Assembly: GCA_947452295.1 (NCBI GenBank) | Contig: CANGCK010000022.1 | Coordinates: 1-47,449, forward strand | Source: Sphingobacteriia bacterium | Lineage (GTDB): Bacteria > Bacteroidota > Bacteroidia > Chitinophagales > Chitinophagaceae | Reading direction: 5' to 3' | DNA length: 47,449 nt | The notes under the pieces: generated by a model | Database searches by the model: none | What the model saw: the letters and a program-made list of their open reading frames with translations, nothing else | Told to the model about the DNA's origin: nothing | Translations under genes and position numbers: made by a program | Shown here: positions 16,942 through 25,610 of the stretch, piece after piece | Layout: every line of letters starts with the position of its first letter | Position numbering within the stretch: the stretch's first letter is position 1

Positions 16942-18366
16942 ATGAATAAAAATTATTTATTAAGCATGCTATTGCTTGGCTTCATGCAATTGTCATTAGC
17001 CCAAAGTAGTGCAGTAACGGTCTATACTACCGCTATGAATGCCCCTTTAAAATTAACAAAGTACGAAACTGTTGATTTCAGGGAATTGAAGCAACCCCTT
17101 GAATCACAGGTTTGTGTATTTGTAGACCCCTCTAAAAAGTTTCAAACTTATATGGGAGTTGGTGCCGCTATAACAGATGCATCTGCCGAAACATTTGCAA
17201 AGTTGTCTAAACAAAAACAACAAGAAGTACTCGAAGCTTTTTTTAGTAAAGAAAAAGGAATTGGCTACTCAATTGTTAGAACCAATATTAATAGTTGTGA
17301 TTTTAGCAGCGATATGTATACCTACATCGATTCGGCTGATAAGTTACTTAAAACATTTTCAATTGAACATGATCGCAAGTTTAAAATACCAATGATTAAA
17401 CAAGCTATGAATGCCGCAGGTGGTAAGTTAACTTTATTTGCAAGTCCTTGGAGTCCGCCATCTTGGATGAAAACCAATAACGACATGTTACACGGCGGTA
17501 AGCTAAAGCCAGAATATTATCAAGCTTGGGCTAGTTATTTTACTAAGTTTATCCAAGCATATGAAAAAGAAAATATGCTTGTTTGGGGTATATCTGTGCA
17601 AAATGAACCTATGGCAACGCAAAGATGGGAAAGCTGTATTTATACTGCAGAGGAAGAAAGAGATTTTATAAAAAACTTTTTAGGACCAACAATGCATAAA
17701 GCAGGTTATGCTAATAAAAAAATCATTGCATGGGATCACAATAGAGACCTTATTTATCAAAGAGCTAAAACCTATTTTGATGATCCTGTTGCAGCTAAAT
17801 ATATTTGGGGTATTGGATTTCATTGGTATGAAGATTGGAGTGGCGGTTTGCCCATGTATGATAATATTAGAAAAGTTCAAGAAGCATTTCCAGATAAATC
17901 GATATTCTTTACAGAAGGTTGTGCCGAAAGTTTTGATCCTAAAAAATACGACAATTGGAATTTAGGAGAAGAATATGGCCGTTCAATGATTAATGACTTC
18001 AACAATGGAATGGTTGGTTTTACTGATTGGAATATTATTCTTGATGAAACAGGTGGTCCAAACCATGCAAAGAATTTTTGTTTTGCACCTGTGCACGCTA
18101 ACCTTCAAAAAGACGAATTGATTTATACTAATGCCTATTACTACATAGGTCATTTTTCTAAATTCATACAAAATGGAGCTAAGCGAATAAGTAGTAGCGC
18201 AAGTAGAAGTCAATTTTTAACCACTGCTTTTAAAAATACAAATGGCAAAACTGTTGTGATTGTAATGAATCAAAATAATACAACAACCCCATATCTTTTA
18301 TGGGTTGATGGAAAAGCTGCTTCTATTACCGCACTGCCCCATTCAATTTCAACCCTTATTTTTTAA
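16942..18366 (+). CDS. GH30 family glycoside hydrolase, glucosylceramidase-like
   Basis: 474 residues. Signal peptide cut near 'LSLAQ', no lipobox, so probably periplasmic or secreted. GH30 motifs: 'YMGVGAAITDASAETFAKLS' near residue 69, 'SIVRTNINSCDFS', 'FASPWSPPSWMKTNND', 'VQNEPMATQRWESC' with the acid/base Glu222, 'GIGFHWYEDWSGG', and 'IFFTEGCAESF' with the nucleophile Glu325. It resembles the GH30_1 (glucocerebrosidase-like, beta-glucosidase) group more than the preceding gene does. The two GH30 genes differ at many motif positions, so they are not a recent duplication. Both catalytic Glu are intact. Ten bases separate its stop codon from the next start. Confidence 0.88.
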   Translation: MNKNYLLSMLLLGFMQLSLAQSSAVTVYTTAMNAPLKLTKYETVDFRELKQPLESQVCVFVDPSKKFQTYMGVGAAITDASAETFAKLSKQKQQEVLEAFFSKEKGIGYSIVRTNINSCDFSSDMYTYIDSADKLLKTFSIEHDRKFKIPMIKQAMNAAGGKLTLFASPWSPPSWMKTNNDMLHGGKLKPEYYQAWASYFTKFIQAYEKENMLVWGISVQNEPMATQRWESCIYTAEEERDFIKNFLGPTMHKAGYANKKIIAWDHNRDLIYQRAKTYFDDPVAAKYIWGIGFHWYEDWSGGLPMYDNIRKVQEAFPDKSIFFTEGCAESFDPKKYDNWNLGEEYGRSMINDFNNGMVGFTDWNIILDETGGPNHAKNFCFAPVHANLQKDELIYTNAYYYIGHFSKFIQNGAKRISSSASRSQFLTTAFKNTNGKTVVIVMNQNNTTTPYLLWVDGKAASITALPHSISTLIF

Positions 18367-18376
18367 TGGTGATAAC

Positions 18377-20056
18377 ATGTTATATAAAAAAAGTATGATC
18401 AACTGTATATTATTAAGCGCATTATTATTAGGAGGATGTAATAAAAAAAGTACTTCTGCAATTATAGAAACACCTCCATTACCATTAAACATTTTATCTA
18501 CTTCCATAAATGATATTCAATCGAATGCATTGGATGGTTCAAGGTTTCCTGTTGCATCAGCAATAAAAATAAAGCTTAATAATTCAGTTGATCGTACTAC
18601 TGTGGCATCGGCTATCAGTTTATCATCTAACGCTAATGGAGATGCTGCATTAAGTTTTTTATATGAAAACAATGACAGTACTATAGTGGTGAAACCTGCC
18701 GTTTCTTTAAACTATTTAACAAGGTACGAGCTACAAGTAATACCAACGCTTAAGTCGGTTAAAAAAGGATCTCTTAATAATTATTATAGTTTAAACTTTA
18801 ATACACAAATAGATTCATCCGATAAATTTCCACGAGTGAGTGATGATGCTCTTTTGGACATTGTTCAACAAAAAACGTTCAAATATTTCTGGGATTTCGC
18901 ACATCCTGTGTCTGGTTTAGCACGCGAAAGAAATGCATCAGGTGATATAGTTACATCCGGAGGAAGTGGATTTGGTATTATGGCAATCCCTGTGGCTATA
19001 AACCGAAATTTCATTACTCGTTCTGAGGGCTTAACTCGATTGAAAACAATTGTAAATTTTTTATTAAACAAGGCAGATAAATTTCATGGTGCTTTTTCTC
19101 ATTGGTTAAACGGCGCTACTGGTGCAGTTGTTCCCTTTAGCACAAAAGACAATGGTGCGGATTTGGTTGAAACATCTTATTTAGTTGCCGGTTTATTAAC
19201 AACACGCGAATATTTTAACAATAATTCTACCGATGAAATTTCTTTAAGAGCCGATATTAATAAAATTTGCGATGCCGTTGAATGGAATTGGTTTAGACAA
19301 AATAACCAAGATGTACTTTATTGGCATTGGAGCCCTAATTATAATTGGGAAATGAACCATAAAATAATTGGTTGGAATGAATGTTTAATAACCTATATCA
19401 TGGCTGCATCCTCTAACAATTATGCTATACCTGCAGCTGTGTACCATAAAGGGTTTGCCGCTAACGGCGCTATAATAAATAATAAATCTTACTACGGTTA
19501 TTCATTGCCATTAGGCCCATCAAATGGTGGCCCATTATTTTTCGCACATTATTCTTTTTTGGGCATCAATCCCAATGGATTAAAAGACCAATATGCCGAT
19601 TATCAACAACAAGTTGTCAATCATTCAAAAATCAATTATCAATATTGTTTAACTAATCCCAAAAAGTATTTTGGTTATAGTAAAAACTGTTGGGGACTAA
19701 CTGCTAGCGATATACCTGGTGGTTATGCTGCTAATGAACCCAATAATGATATTGGTGTAATTACACCAACAGCTGCACTTTCATCATTTCCATACACTCC
19801 CCTAGAAAGTATGCAAGCCCTCCAATTTTTCTATTACACATTGGGTAATAAAATATTTACGGAATATGGTTTTATGGATGCATTTAGCCTAAAAGACAAC
19901 TGGTATTCTGGTACTACATTGGCTATCGATCAAGGGCCAATTATTGTGATGATTGAAAATTATAGATCTCAATTGATTTGGAACCTTTTGTCTAATTGTA
20001 CCGAAGTGAAAAGAGGAATGAAAAATTTAGGGTTTACAGCCCCTTATATCAATTAA
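18377..20056 (+). CDS. GH144-like lipoprotein, candidate endo-beta-1,2-glucanase
   Basis: 559 residues from the ATG at 18377. An upstream extension to 18305 would overlap the GH30 gene and bury the signal. The lipoprotein signal ends in 'LLLGGC' (Cys21). An Ig-like domain (about 30-150) precedes an all-helical (alpha/alpha)6 domain from 'TFKYFWDFAHPVSGLARER' near residue 172 to the end. This domain is often labelled glucoamylase-like, but the order matches GH144, whose founding member from Chitinophaga pinensis cuts beta-1,2-glucan. An Asp-x3-Asp pair (Asp258, Asp262, in 'KDNGADLVETSYL') and Glu335 ('IGWNECL') have the same spacing, within one residue, as residues I recall as essential there. 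I have not aligned them. Fits a beta-glucan locus. Confidence 0.78.
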   Translation: MLYKKSMINCILLSALLLGGCNKKSTSAIIETPPLPLNILSTSINDIQSNALDGSRFPVASAIKIKLNNSVDRTTVASAISLSSNANGDAALSFLYENNDSTIVVKPAVSLNYLTRYELQVIPTLKSVKKGSLNNYYSLNFNTQIDSSDKFPRVSDDALLDIVQQKTFKYFWDFAHPVSGLARERNASGDIVTSGGSGFGIMAIPVAINRNFITRSEGLTRLKTIVNFLLNKADKFHGAFSHWLNGATGAVVPFSTKDNGADLVETSYLVAGLLTTREYFNNNSTDEISLRADINKICDAVEWNWFRQNNQDVLYWHWSPNYNWEMNHKIIGWNECLITYIMAASSNNYAIPAAVYHKGFAANGAIINNKSYYGYSLPLGPSNGGPLFFAHYSFLGINPNGLKDQYADYQQQVVNHSKINYQYCLTNPKKYFGYSKNCWGLTASDIPGGYAANEPNNDIGVITPTAALSSFPYTPLESMQALQFFYYTLGNKIFTEYGFMDAFSLKDNWYSGTTLAIDQGPIIVMIENYRSQLIWNLLSNCTEVKRGMKNLGFTAPYIN

Positions 20057-20077
20057 ATAAAACCGAACTGCTTAGCA

Positions 20078-21835
20078 ATGATCACCAAAAAAAATATACT
20101 TTTACTATTGTTGATTGCTTTTACAAATCAATCGAACGCACAGCAAAAAACATACTGCAATCCTATTAATATTGATTATGGATTTACACCTATACCTAAT
20201 TTTTCTGAATGGGGCAAACATAGAGCTACAGCCGATCCAGTTATTGTAAACTATAAAGGGGACTACTATTTATTCAGTACCAATCAATGGGGTTATTGGT
20301 GGAGTAATGACATGCTTAACTGGCATTTTATTTCAAAAAAATTCTTGCGGCCATGGAATAAAGTGTATGATGAATTATGCGCACCGGCTGTTGGCATTGT
20401 AGGAGATACAATGATCGTATTTGGTTCTACCTATAGCAATAATTTTACGCTATGGATGAGCACTAACCCAAAAGACAATGAATGGAAGCCTTTAGTAGAT
20501 TCATTTGAAATTGGAGGCTGGGACCCCGCTTTTTTTACCGATGATGATGGAAAGTTATATATGTATAATGGAAGTAGTAATGTTTATCCATTGTATGGTA
20601 TAGAACTAAACCGCTCCACATTTCGTCCCGTAGGAACAAGAAAAGAAATGCATTTTTTAAAACCATGGCGATACGGTTGGCAACGTTTTGGTGAACACAT
20701 GGACAATACATTCTTAGATCCTTTCATGGAAGGTGCGTGGATTACCAAATATAATAAAAAATATTACCTACAATATGGTGCGCCTGGTACAGAGTTTAGT
20801 GGTTATGCTGATGGCGTTACAGTAGGAGAGCAGCCATTGGGATTCTTTAATGAACAATCTGATCCATTAAGTATGAAATTAGGCGGCTTTGCACGCGGAG
20901 CAGGTCATGGTGCAACTTTTCAGGATAATCAAAATAAATATTGGCATGTGAGCACGATTATGCTTTCTACTAAAAATAATTTTGAAAGACGTATCGGTAT
21001 ATGGCCTTCCGGGTTTGATAAAGATGATGTAATGTGGAGCAGTACAGCATTTGGTGATTATCCTCATTATCTACCTGCTTATAGAGAAAAGGATAATGAA
21101 CCTCGGCAATTGAATCCGGGTTTTACTGGCTGGATGTTGCTTAATTATAAGAAACCAGTTACAGTTTCTTCTACTTTTGGCAGCTATTTTGCCAATAATG
21201 CTGTTGATGAAAACATGAAAACTTATTGGTGTGCCGCCTCATCTAATAAAGGGGAATGGATTCAAACCGATTTAGGAAATGAAGCTACTATCAATGCAGT
21301 TCAAATTAATTATGCCGATCAGGATGCTGCGTATTTAGGAAAGCAATTAGACATATATCATCAATACATCCTTTATTATTCATTAGATGGTAAAAAATGG
21401 TCAATTATAGCAGATAAAAGCCAAAACAATACAGATGTTCCGCATGAATACATTGAATTAAATAAACCCATTGTAGCTAGATACATTAAACTTGAAAATA
21501 TTCACATGGCATCTGGTAAATTTGCAATTAGTGGTTTGAGGGTGTTCGGAATGGGAAATGGAGAAAAACCTAGTCCAGTTAAACAATTTATGGTATTAAG
21601 AACAGAAAAAGACAAACGCAGTGCATGGATTCGGTGGAGTCCAGTTGATAATGCCTATGCATATAACATTTATTATGGCACTCATCCAAACAAGTTATAC
21701 AATTGCATTATGGTGCATGATGTTAACGAATATTGGTTTAAGGGAATGGATTTGAAAAAAGAATATTATTTTACCATCGAATCTATAAACGAAAATGGAA
21801 TCTCTTCAAAGAATAAAATTTTAAATGTAGAATAA
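20078..21835 (+). CDS. GH43-like glycoside hydrolase with F5/8C and Fn3 modules
   Basis: 585 residues. Signal peptide cut near 'SNAQQ'. The five-bladed propeller at about 25-345 shows the three acidic positions of GH43-type enzymes: Asp53 in 'TADPVIVNYKGDYYLFST', Asp149 in 'GGWDPAFF', and Glu218 in 'FMEGAWITK'. A discoidin (F5/8 type C) carbohydrate-binding module follows at about 360-487 ('AVDENMKTYWCAAS', 'GEWIQTDLG'), then an Fn3-like domain at about 500-585. The sugar released is unknown. GH43 members mostly act on arabinose, xylose or galactose, but this one is divergent and sits in a beta-glucan locus. The stop codon overlaps the GH3 start by one base (TAATG), so the two are translationally coupled. 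Confidence 0.8.
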   Translation: MITKKNILLLLLIAFTNQSNAQQKTYCNPINIDYGFTPIPNFSEWGKHRATADPVIVNYKGDYYLFSTNQWGYWWSNDMLNWHFISKKFLRPWNKVYDELCAPAVGIVGDTMIVFGSTYSNNFTLWMSTNPKDNEWKPLVDSFEIGGWDPAFFTDDDGKLYMYNGSSNVYPLYGIELNRSTFRPVGTRKEMHFLKPWRYGWQRFGEHMDNTFLDPFMEGAWITKYNKKYYLQYGAPGTEFSGYADGVTVGEQPLGFFNEQSDPLSMKLGGFARGAGHGATFQDNQNKYWHVSTIMLSTKNNFERRIGIWPSGFDKDDVMWSSTAFGDYPHYLPAYREKDNEPRQLNPGFTGWMLLNYKKPVTVSSTFGSYFANNAVDENMKTYWCAASSNKGEWIQTDLGNEATINAVQINYADQDAAYLGKQLDIYHQYILYYSLDGKKWSIIADKSQNNTDVPHEYIELNKPIVARYIKLENIHMASGKFAISGLRVFGMGNGEKPSPVKQFMVLRTEKDKRSAWIRWSPVDNAYAYNIYYGTHPNKLYNCIMVHDVNEYWFKGMDLKKEYYFTIESINENGISSKNKILNVE

Positions 21836-24111
21836 TGAAAAAGATACTCCTATCATTTGTTGCAGTTTTCTTGTTTTTCATAAACATTATCCCTGCACAA
21901 GATGTTAAAATGAAAAATTTCATTGATCAGTTAATGAAAAAAATGACGTTGGAAGAAAAACTGGGTCAATTAAATCTTCCTAGCGCTAACGATTTTGTAA
22001 CCGGTGCTGCAGCAAGTACCGATGTAGCAAAAAAAATTATTGCCGGCAAAGTAGGTGGGCTTTTCAATATCAAATCGGTTGCTAAAATTAAAGAGATGCA
22101 AAAATTAGCAATCGATCAAAGTAGATTAAAAATACCATTGTTATTTGGTATGGATGTAATACACGGTTATGAAACCGTATTCCCAATTCCACTGGGTTTG
22201 AGTTGCTCTTGGGACATGAATTTAATTGAAAGAAGTGCCCGTATAGCAGCCAATGAAGCAAGTGCTGATGGTATTAACTGGACTTTCTCTCCGATGGTAG
22301 ATATCGCTAGAGACCCACGATGGGGAAGGGTTTCAGAAGGAAATGGTGAAGATCCTTATCTAGGTGGTCAAATTGCAAAAGCTATGGTAAAAGGATACCA
22401 AGGAATTGATTTATCTAAAAATAATACCATCATGTCTTGCGTAAAACACTACGCTTTATATGGTGCTGCCGAAGCTGGTAGAGATTATAATACTACCGAT
22501 ATGAGTCGCCATAGAATGTTTAATGAATATCTCTACCCATATAAAGCTGCAGTAGAAGCCGGAGTTGGTTCTGTAATGGCCTCTTTCAATGAAATTGATG
22601 GAGTTCCTGCAACAGCTAATAAGTGGTTATTGACCGACTTGCTAAAAAAACAATGGGGATTTAACGGATTCATTGTTTCAGATTATACTGGTGTTTCTGA
22701 AATGATAGCCCATGGATTGGGTGATATTCAAACTGTTGCCGCTAAAGCGCTGATGGCTGGGTTAGATATGGATATGGTTAGTGAAGGTCTTTTAAATAAT
22801 ACTGCAAAATCATTAAAAGAGGGCACTGTTACCTTGGCTAGAGTAGATGAAGCATGCCGTAAAATTTTGGAAGCAAAATACAAACTAGGATTATTTGAAG
22901 ATCCGTTTAGGTACTGTGATGAAAATCGTGCTAAAACTGAAGTATTTTCCGATAACAATCGTAAAGAAGCTAGAAGTATAGCTGCTCAAAGTTTTGTGTT
23001 ATTAAAAAATCAAAACAATACATTGCCCTTAACAAAAAATGGCACCATCGCATTAGTTGGTCCCTTAGCCGATGCTAAAGAAAATATGGGTGGAACATGG
23101 AGTGTTGCAGCTAATCTCAGTAAATCTATTTCATTGTTAAATGGATTGAAAGAAGTAGTAGGAAACAAAGTGAATATATTATATGCTAAAGGGGCTAATT
23201 TAGATGTAGATGCCGCATTTGAAGAAAGAGCAACTCCTTTCGGAAAATCAATGCATAGAGATAATAGAACTGAAGAAGCTTTGTTGTCTGAAGCAATGGA
23301 TATTGCCAATAAATCTGATGTGATAGTTGCTGCATTAGGAGAAAGCGCTGAAATGAGTGGCGAAAGTAGCAGTAGAACCAATTTAAATATTCCTGCTACA
23401 CAGAAAAATTTATTAATGGCTTTACTAAAAACTGGTAAGCCGGTAGTATTGGTATTATTTACTGGTAGACCCTTAACTTTAAACTGGGAAAATGAAAATG
23501 TTCCTGCAATTTTAAATGTTTGGTTTGGTGGATCAGAAGCTCCTTATGCAATTGCAGATGTATTATTTGGTGATGTAAATCCTTCGGGTAAATTATCTAC
23601 AACTTTCCCGCAAAATGTAGGTCAGATACCTTTATTCTACAACCATAAAAATACTGGAAGGCCTTTAAACGGTTCATGGTTTCAAAAATTCCAAAGTAAT
23701 TATTTAGATGTAAGCAATGAACCCCTTTATCCGTTTGGATTTGGATTAAGCTATGCTAACTTTAATTATGGCGATATTGAATTGAGTAACAGTTTGTTGA
23801 AAGGAAATCAAACATTAACAGCGTCAATTACTGTTTCTAATAATAGCAAAGTAGCAGGTAAAGAAGTAGTTCAATTATATATAAGAGATATAGTAGGCTC
23901 AACTACCCGGCCAGTAAAAGAGTTAAAAGGCTTTCAGAAAATTAGTTTAAATGCCGGTGAGTCTAAAAAAGTTTCGTTTAGTATTACTCCAGAAGATCTT
24001 AAATTTTATAATTATGAACTAAAATACGATTGGGAACCAGGTGAATTTCAAATTATGATTGGCACCAATTCTCGTGATGTAAAAATCGCAAAAGTTAATT
24101 GGAATAAATAA
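21835..24111 (+). CDS. bglX: GH3 beta-glucosidase (BglX-like)
   Basis: 758 residues. Signal peptide cut near 'IIPAQ', so periplasmic. Removes terminal beta-linked glucose from oligosaccharides imported by SusC/SusD. The N-terminal barrel (about 25-350) has 'KMTLEEKLGQLN', 'LLFGMDVIHGYETVFPIPLG', 'ARDPRWGRVSEGNGEDPYLG' and 'CVKHYALYGAAEAGRDYNTT', and the nucleophile Asp283 in 'GFIVSDYTG'. The second alpha/beta domain (about 380-600) has 'SFVLLKNQNNTLPL' and 'GESAEMSGESSSR' (the likely acid/base region). An Fn3-like domain closes the protein ('RPVKELKGFQKISLNAGESK'). Full length and intact. Translationally coupled to the GH43-like gene. Linkage preference (beta-1,2, -1,3, -1,4 or -1,6) cannot be read directly. 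Confidence 0.95.
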   Translation: MKKILLSFVAVFLFFINIIPAQDVKMKNFIDQLMKKMTLEEKLGQLNLPSANDFVTGAAASTDVAKKIIAGKVGGLFNIKSVAKIKEMQKLAIDQSRLKIPLLFGMDVIHGYETVFPIPLGLSCSWDMNLIERSARIAANEASADGINWTFSPMVDIARDPRWGRVSEGNGEDPYLGGQIAKAMVKGYQGIDLSKNNTIMSCVKHYALYGAAEAGRDYNTTDMSRHRMFNEYLYPYKAAVEAGVGSVMASFNEIDGVPATANKWLLTDLLKKQWGFNGFIVSDYTGVSEMIAHGLGDIQTVAAKALMAGLDMDMVSEGLLNNTAKSLKEGTVTLARVDEACRKILEAKYKLGLFEDPFRYCDENRAKTEVFSDNNRKEARSIAAQSFVLLKNQNNTLPLTKNGTIALVGPLADAKENMGGTWSVAANLSKSISLLNGLKEVVGNKVNILYAKGANLDVDAAFEERATPFGKSMHRDNRTEEALLSEAMDIANKSDVIVAALGESAEMSGESSSRTNLNIPATQKNLLMALLKTGKPVVLVLFTGRPLTLNWENENVPAILNVWFGGSEAPYAIADVLFGDVNPSGKLSTTFPQNVGQIPLFYNHKNTGRPLNGSWFQKFQSNYLDVSNEPLYPFGFGLSYANFNYGDIELSNSLLKGNQTLTASITVSNNSKVAGKEVVQLYIRDIVGSTTRPVKELKGFQKISLNAGESKKVSFSITPEDLKFYNYELKYDWEPGEFQIMIGTNSRDVKIAKVNWNK

Positions 24112-24140
24112 ATTGAAAATTAAAAAGAAAAAATACGCAC

Positions 24141-25607
24141 ATGAAAAATTTAATTACTACTACGTTATTACTGATTGTGTTAAACAGTCATTTGTTTTCA
24201 CAAGCAAAAAACGAATGGAGTACTATTTTTCAAAATATCAACACAGAAGTAATTGCAAATTCTAAAGCATATAGTAGCCTTAAAACGGCTACAGCAACTA
24301 TTGGTCACAGACTAACTGGCTCTTCTAATGGAGAAAAAGCTGAATCGTTTGTATTTAATCTATTAAAGTCTTATGGGTTTAGTGATGTGCGTTATCAACC
24401 TTTTGAAGTTGAAAGCTGGAGTCGCGGCAACTTAAAGGTTTCAATTGGTACAGATGTATCACATATGCAAGTTATTAAATCGGTATCCCTTGCTCATTCA
24501 CCTGTTAAAGCCAATGTTACATTAGAAGTGGTTGATATGGGCAATGGTTTAGAAGAAGATTACCTTGGCAATCCAAATAAAGTGAAGGGTAAAATAGCGT
24601 TGGTTTATTTAGGCGTATTGCCAGGATCAAAATCTGGTACCAAATCTTTGCATCGATCAGAAAAAACAGCTATTGCTACTAAATATGGTGCCAAAGGAAT
24701 AATAGTTATCAATACAGCTGATGGCGGAATTCTTTTAACAGGAACCGCCTCTGTTACGGGTAAACTTATTGCTATACCTGCAGTTTGTATTAGTAAAGAA
24801 GATGGATTTAAAGTAAAAGAAGAACTCGCTGCAAAAAAACAATTCGCTTCTATTGAAATGAATAATTTTTCTGGTTTAATTAAGGCAAGAAATATTATCG
24901 CTCGTATTGAAGGTAAAAGCATACCTAATGAAAAAGTAATTGTTGGCGGTCATCTAGATAGTTGGGATTTGGCTACTGGTGCAATTGACAATGGCATTGG
25001 TTCTTTCGCAGTGATTGATATGGCCAGAACATTTAGCGCACTTCATTTACAGCCTGCAAGAACAGTAGAGTTTGTATTATTTATGGGAGAAGAAGAAGGC
25101 TTATTAGGTTCACGAGCTTATGTTAATGAGGCTATAAAAGACAATAGTATTAATCAATTACGGTACATGTTGAATTACGATATGACCAATGACCCTAAAG
25201 GATATTCAACCACTGCCGAAGAAAGTAAAGCTTTATTTCAAGCTATCGGGTCTATTGCTCAAAATTTTGACAGTTCTTATAAAAATTCCTTTTCTTCGGG
25301 TGCTGGGTTACATAGCGATCATCAACCATTTATGTTACATGGAGTTCCAACTGGTGGTGGTTTAGGAGGAGTGTTGCCGAATAATTCAGGCCCTTGTTAC
25401 CATGCAGATTGCGATGACTTTAAATTGGTGGATGAGAAAGGAATTAAAAATACAGTTCGATTTAGTGCAATGTTGTTATATGGTATTGCAGATGCCATTG
25501 AAATAAAAGCCAAACATTTTACGGATGAAGAAACAAAAAATTTTCTCATCAAAAATAATTTAAAAGAACCCTTAGCAATTGCCGGTGAATGGCGTTGGAA
25601 AGAGTAA
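24141..25607 (+). CDS. M28-family metallopeptidase (aminopeptidase/carboxypeptidase Q-like)
   Basis: 488 residues with a signal peptide cut near 'LFSQ'. Two-zinc exopeptidase. A PA (protease-associated) domain at about 115-235 ('GLEEDYLGNPNKVKGKIALV') is inserted before the catalytic core. Zinc and catalytic residues are visible: His271 and Asp273 in 'GGHLDSWD', Asp283 in 'GAIDNGIG', the Glu317-Glu318 pair in 'MGEEEGLLGSRAYV', Asp347 in 'NYDMTND', and His421 in 'CYHADCDD'. All appear intact. It starts 29 bases after the GH3 gene and may be co-transcribed with the PUL, although a peptidase is not needed for glucan use. It converges with the PAP2 gene, with three bases between the stop codons, over a perfect 16-bp hairpin. 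Confidence 0.93.
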   Translation: MKNLITTTLLLIVLNSHLFSQAKNEWSTIFQNINTEVIANSKAYSSLKTATATIGHRLTGSSNGEKAESFVFNLLKSYGFSDVRYQPFEVESWSRGNLKVSIGTDVSHMQVIKSVSLAHSPVKANVTLEVVDMGNGLEEDYLGNPNKVKGKIALVYLGVLPGSKSGTKSLHRSEKTAIATKYGAKGIIVINTADGGILLTGTASVTGKLIAIPAVCISKEDGFKVKEELAAKKQFASIEMNNFSGLIKARNIIARIEGKSIPNEKVIVGGHLDSWDLATGAIDNGIGSFAVIDMARTFSALHLQPARTVEFVLFMGEEEGLLGSRAYVNEAIKDNSINQLRYMLNYDMTNDPKGYSTTAEESKALFQAIGSIAQNFDSSYKNSFSSGAGLHSDHQPFMLHGVPTGGGLGGVLPNNSGPCYHADCDDFKLVDEKGIKNTVRFSAMLLYGIADAIEIKAKHFTDEETKNFLIKNNLKEPLAIAGEWRWKE

Positions 25608-25610
25608 GGA

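Noticed and set aside
18305..18376. Upstream extension of the GH144-like frame
   Set aside because: It overlaps the end of the GH30 gene and hides the lipoprotein signal that begins at the ATG at 18377.
23010..23381. 123-codon open frame on the minus strand
   Set aside because: It is antisense to the conserved GH3 catalytic region and has no start signal or motif.
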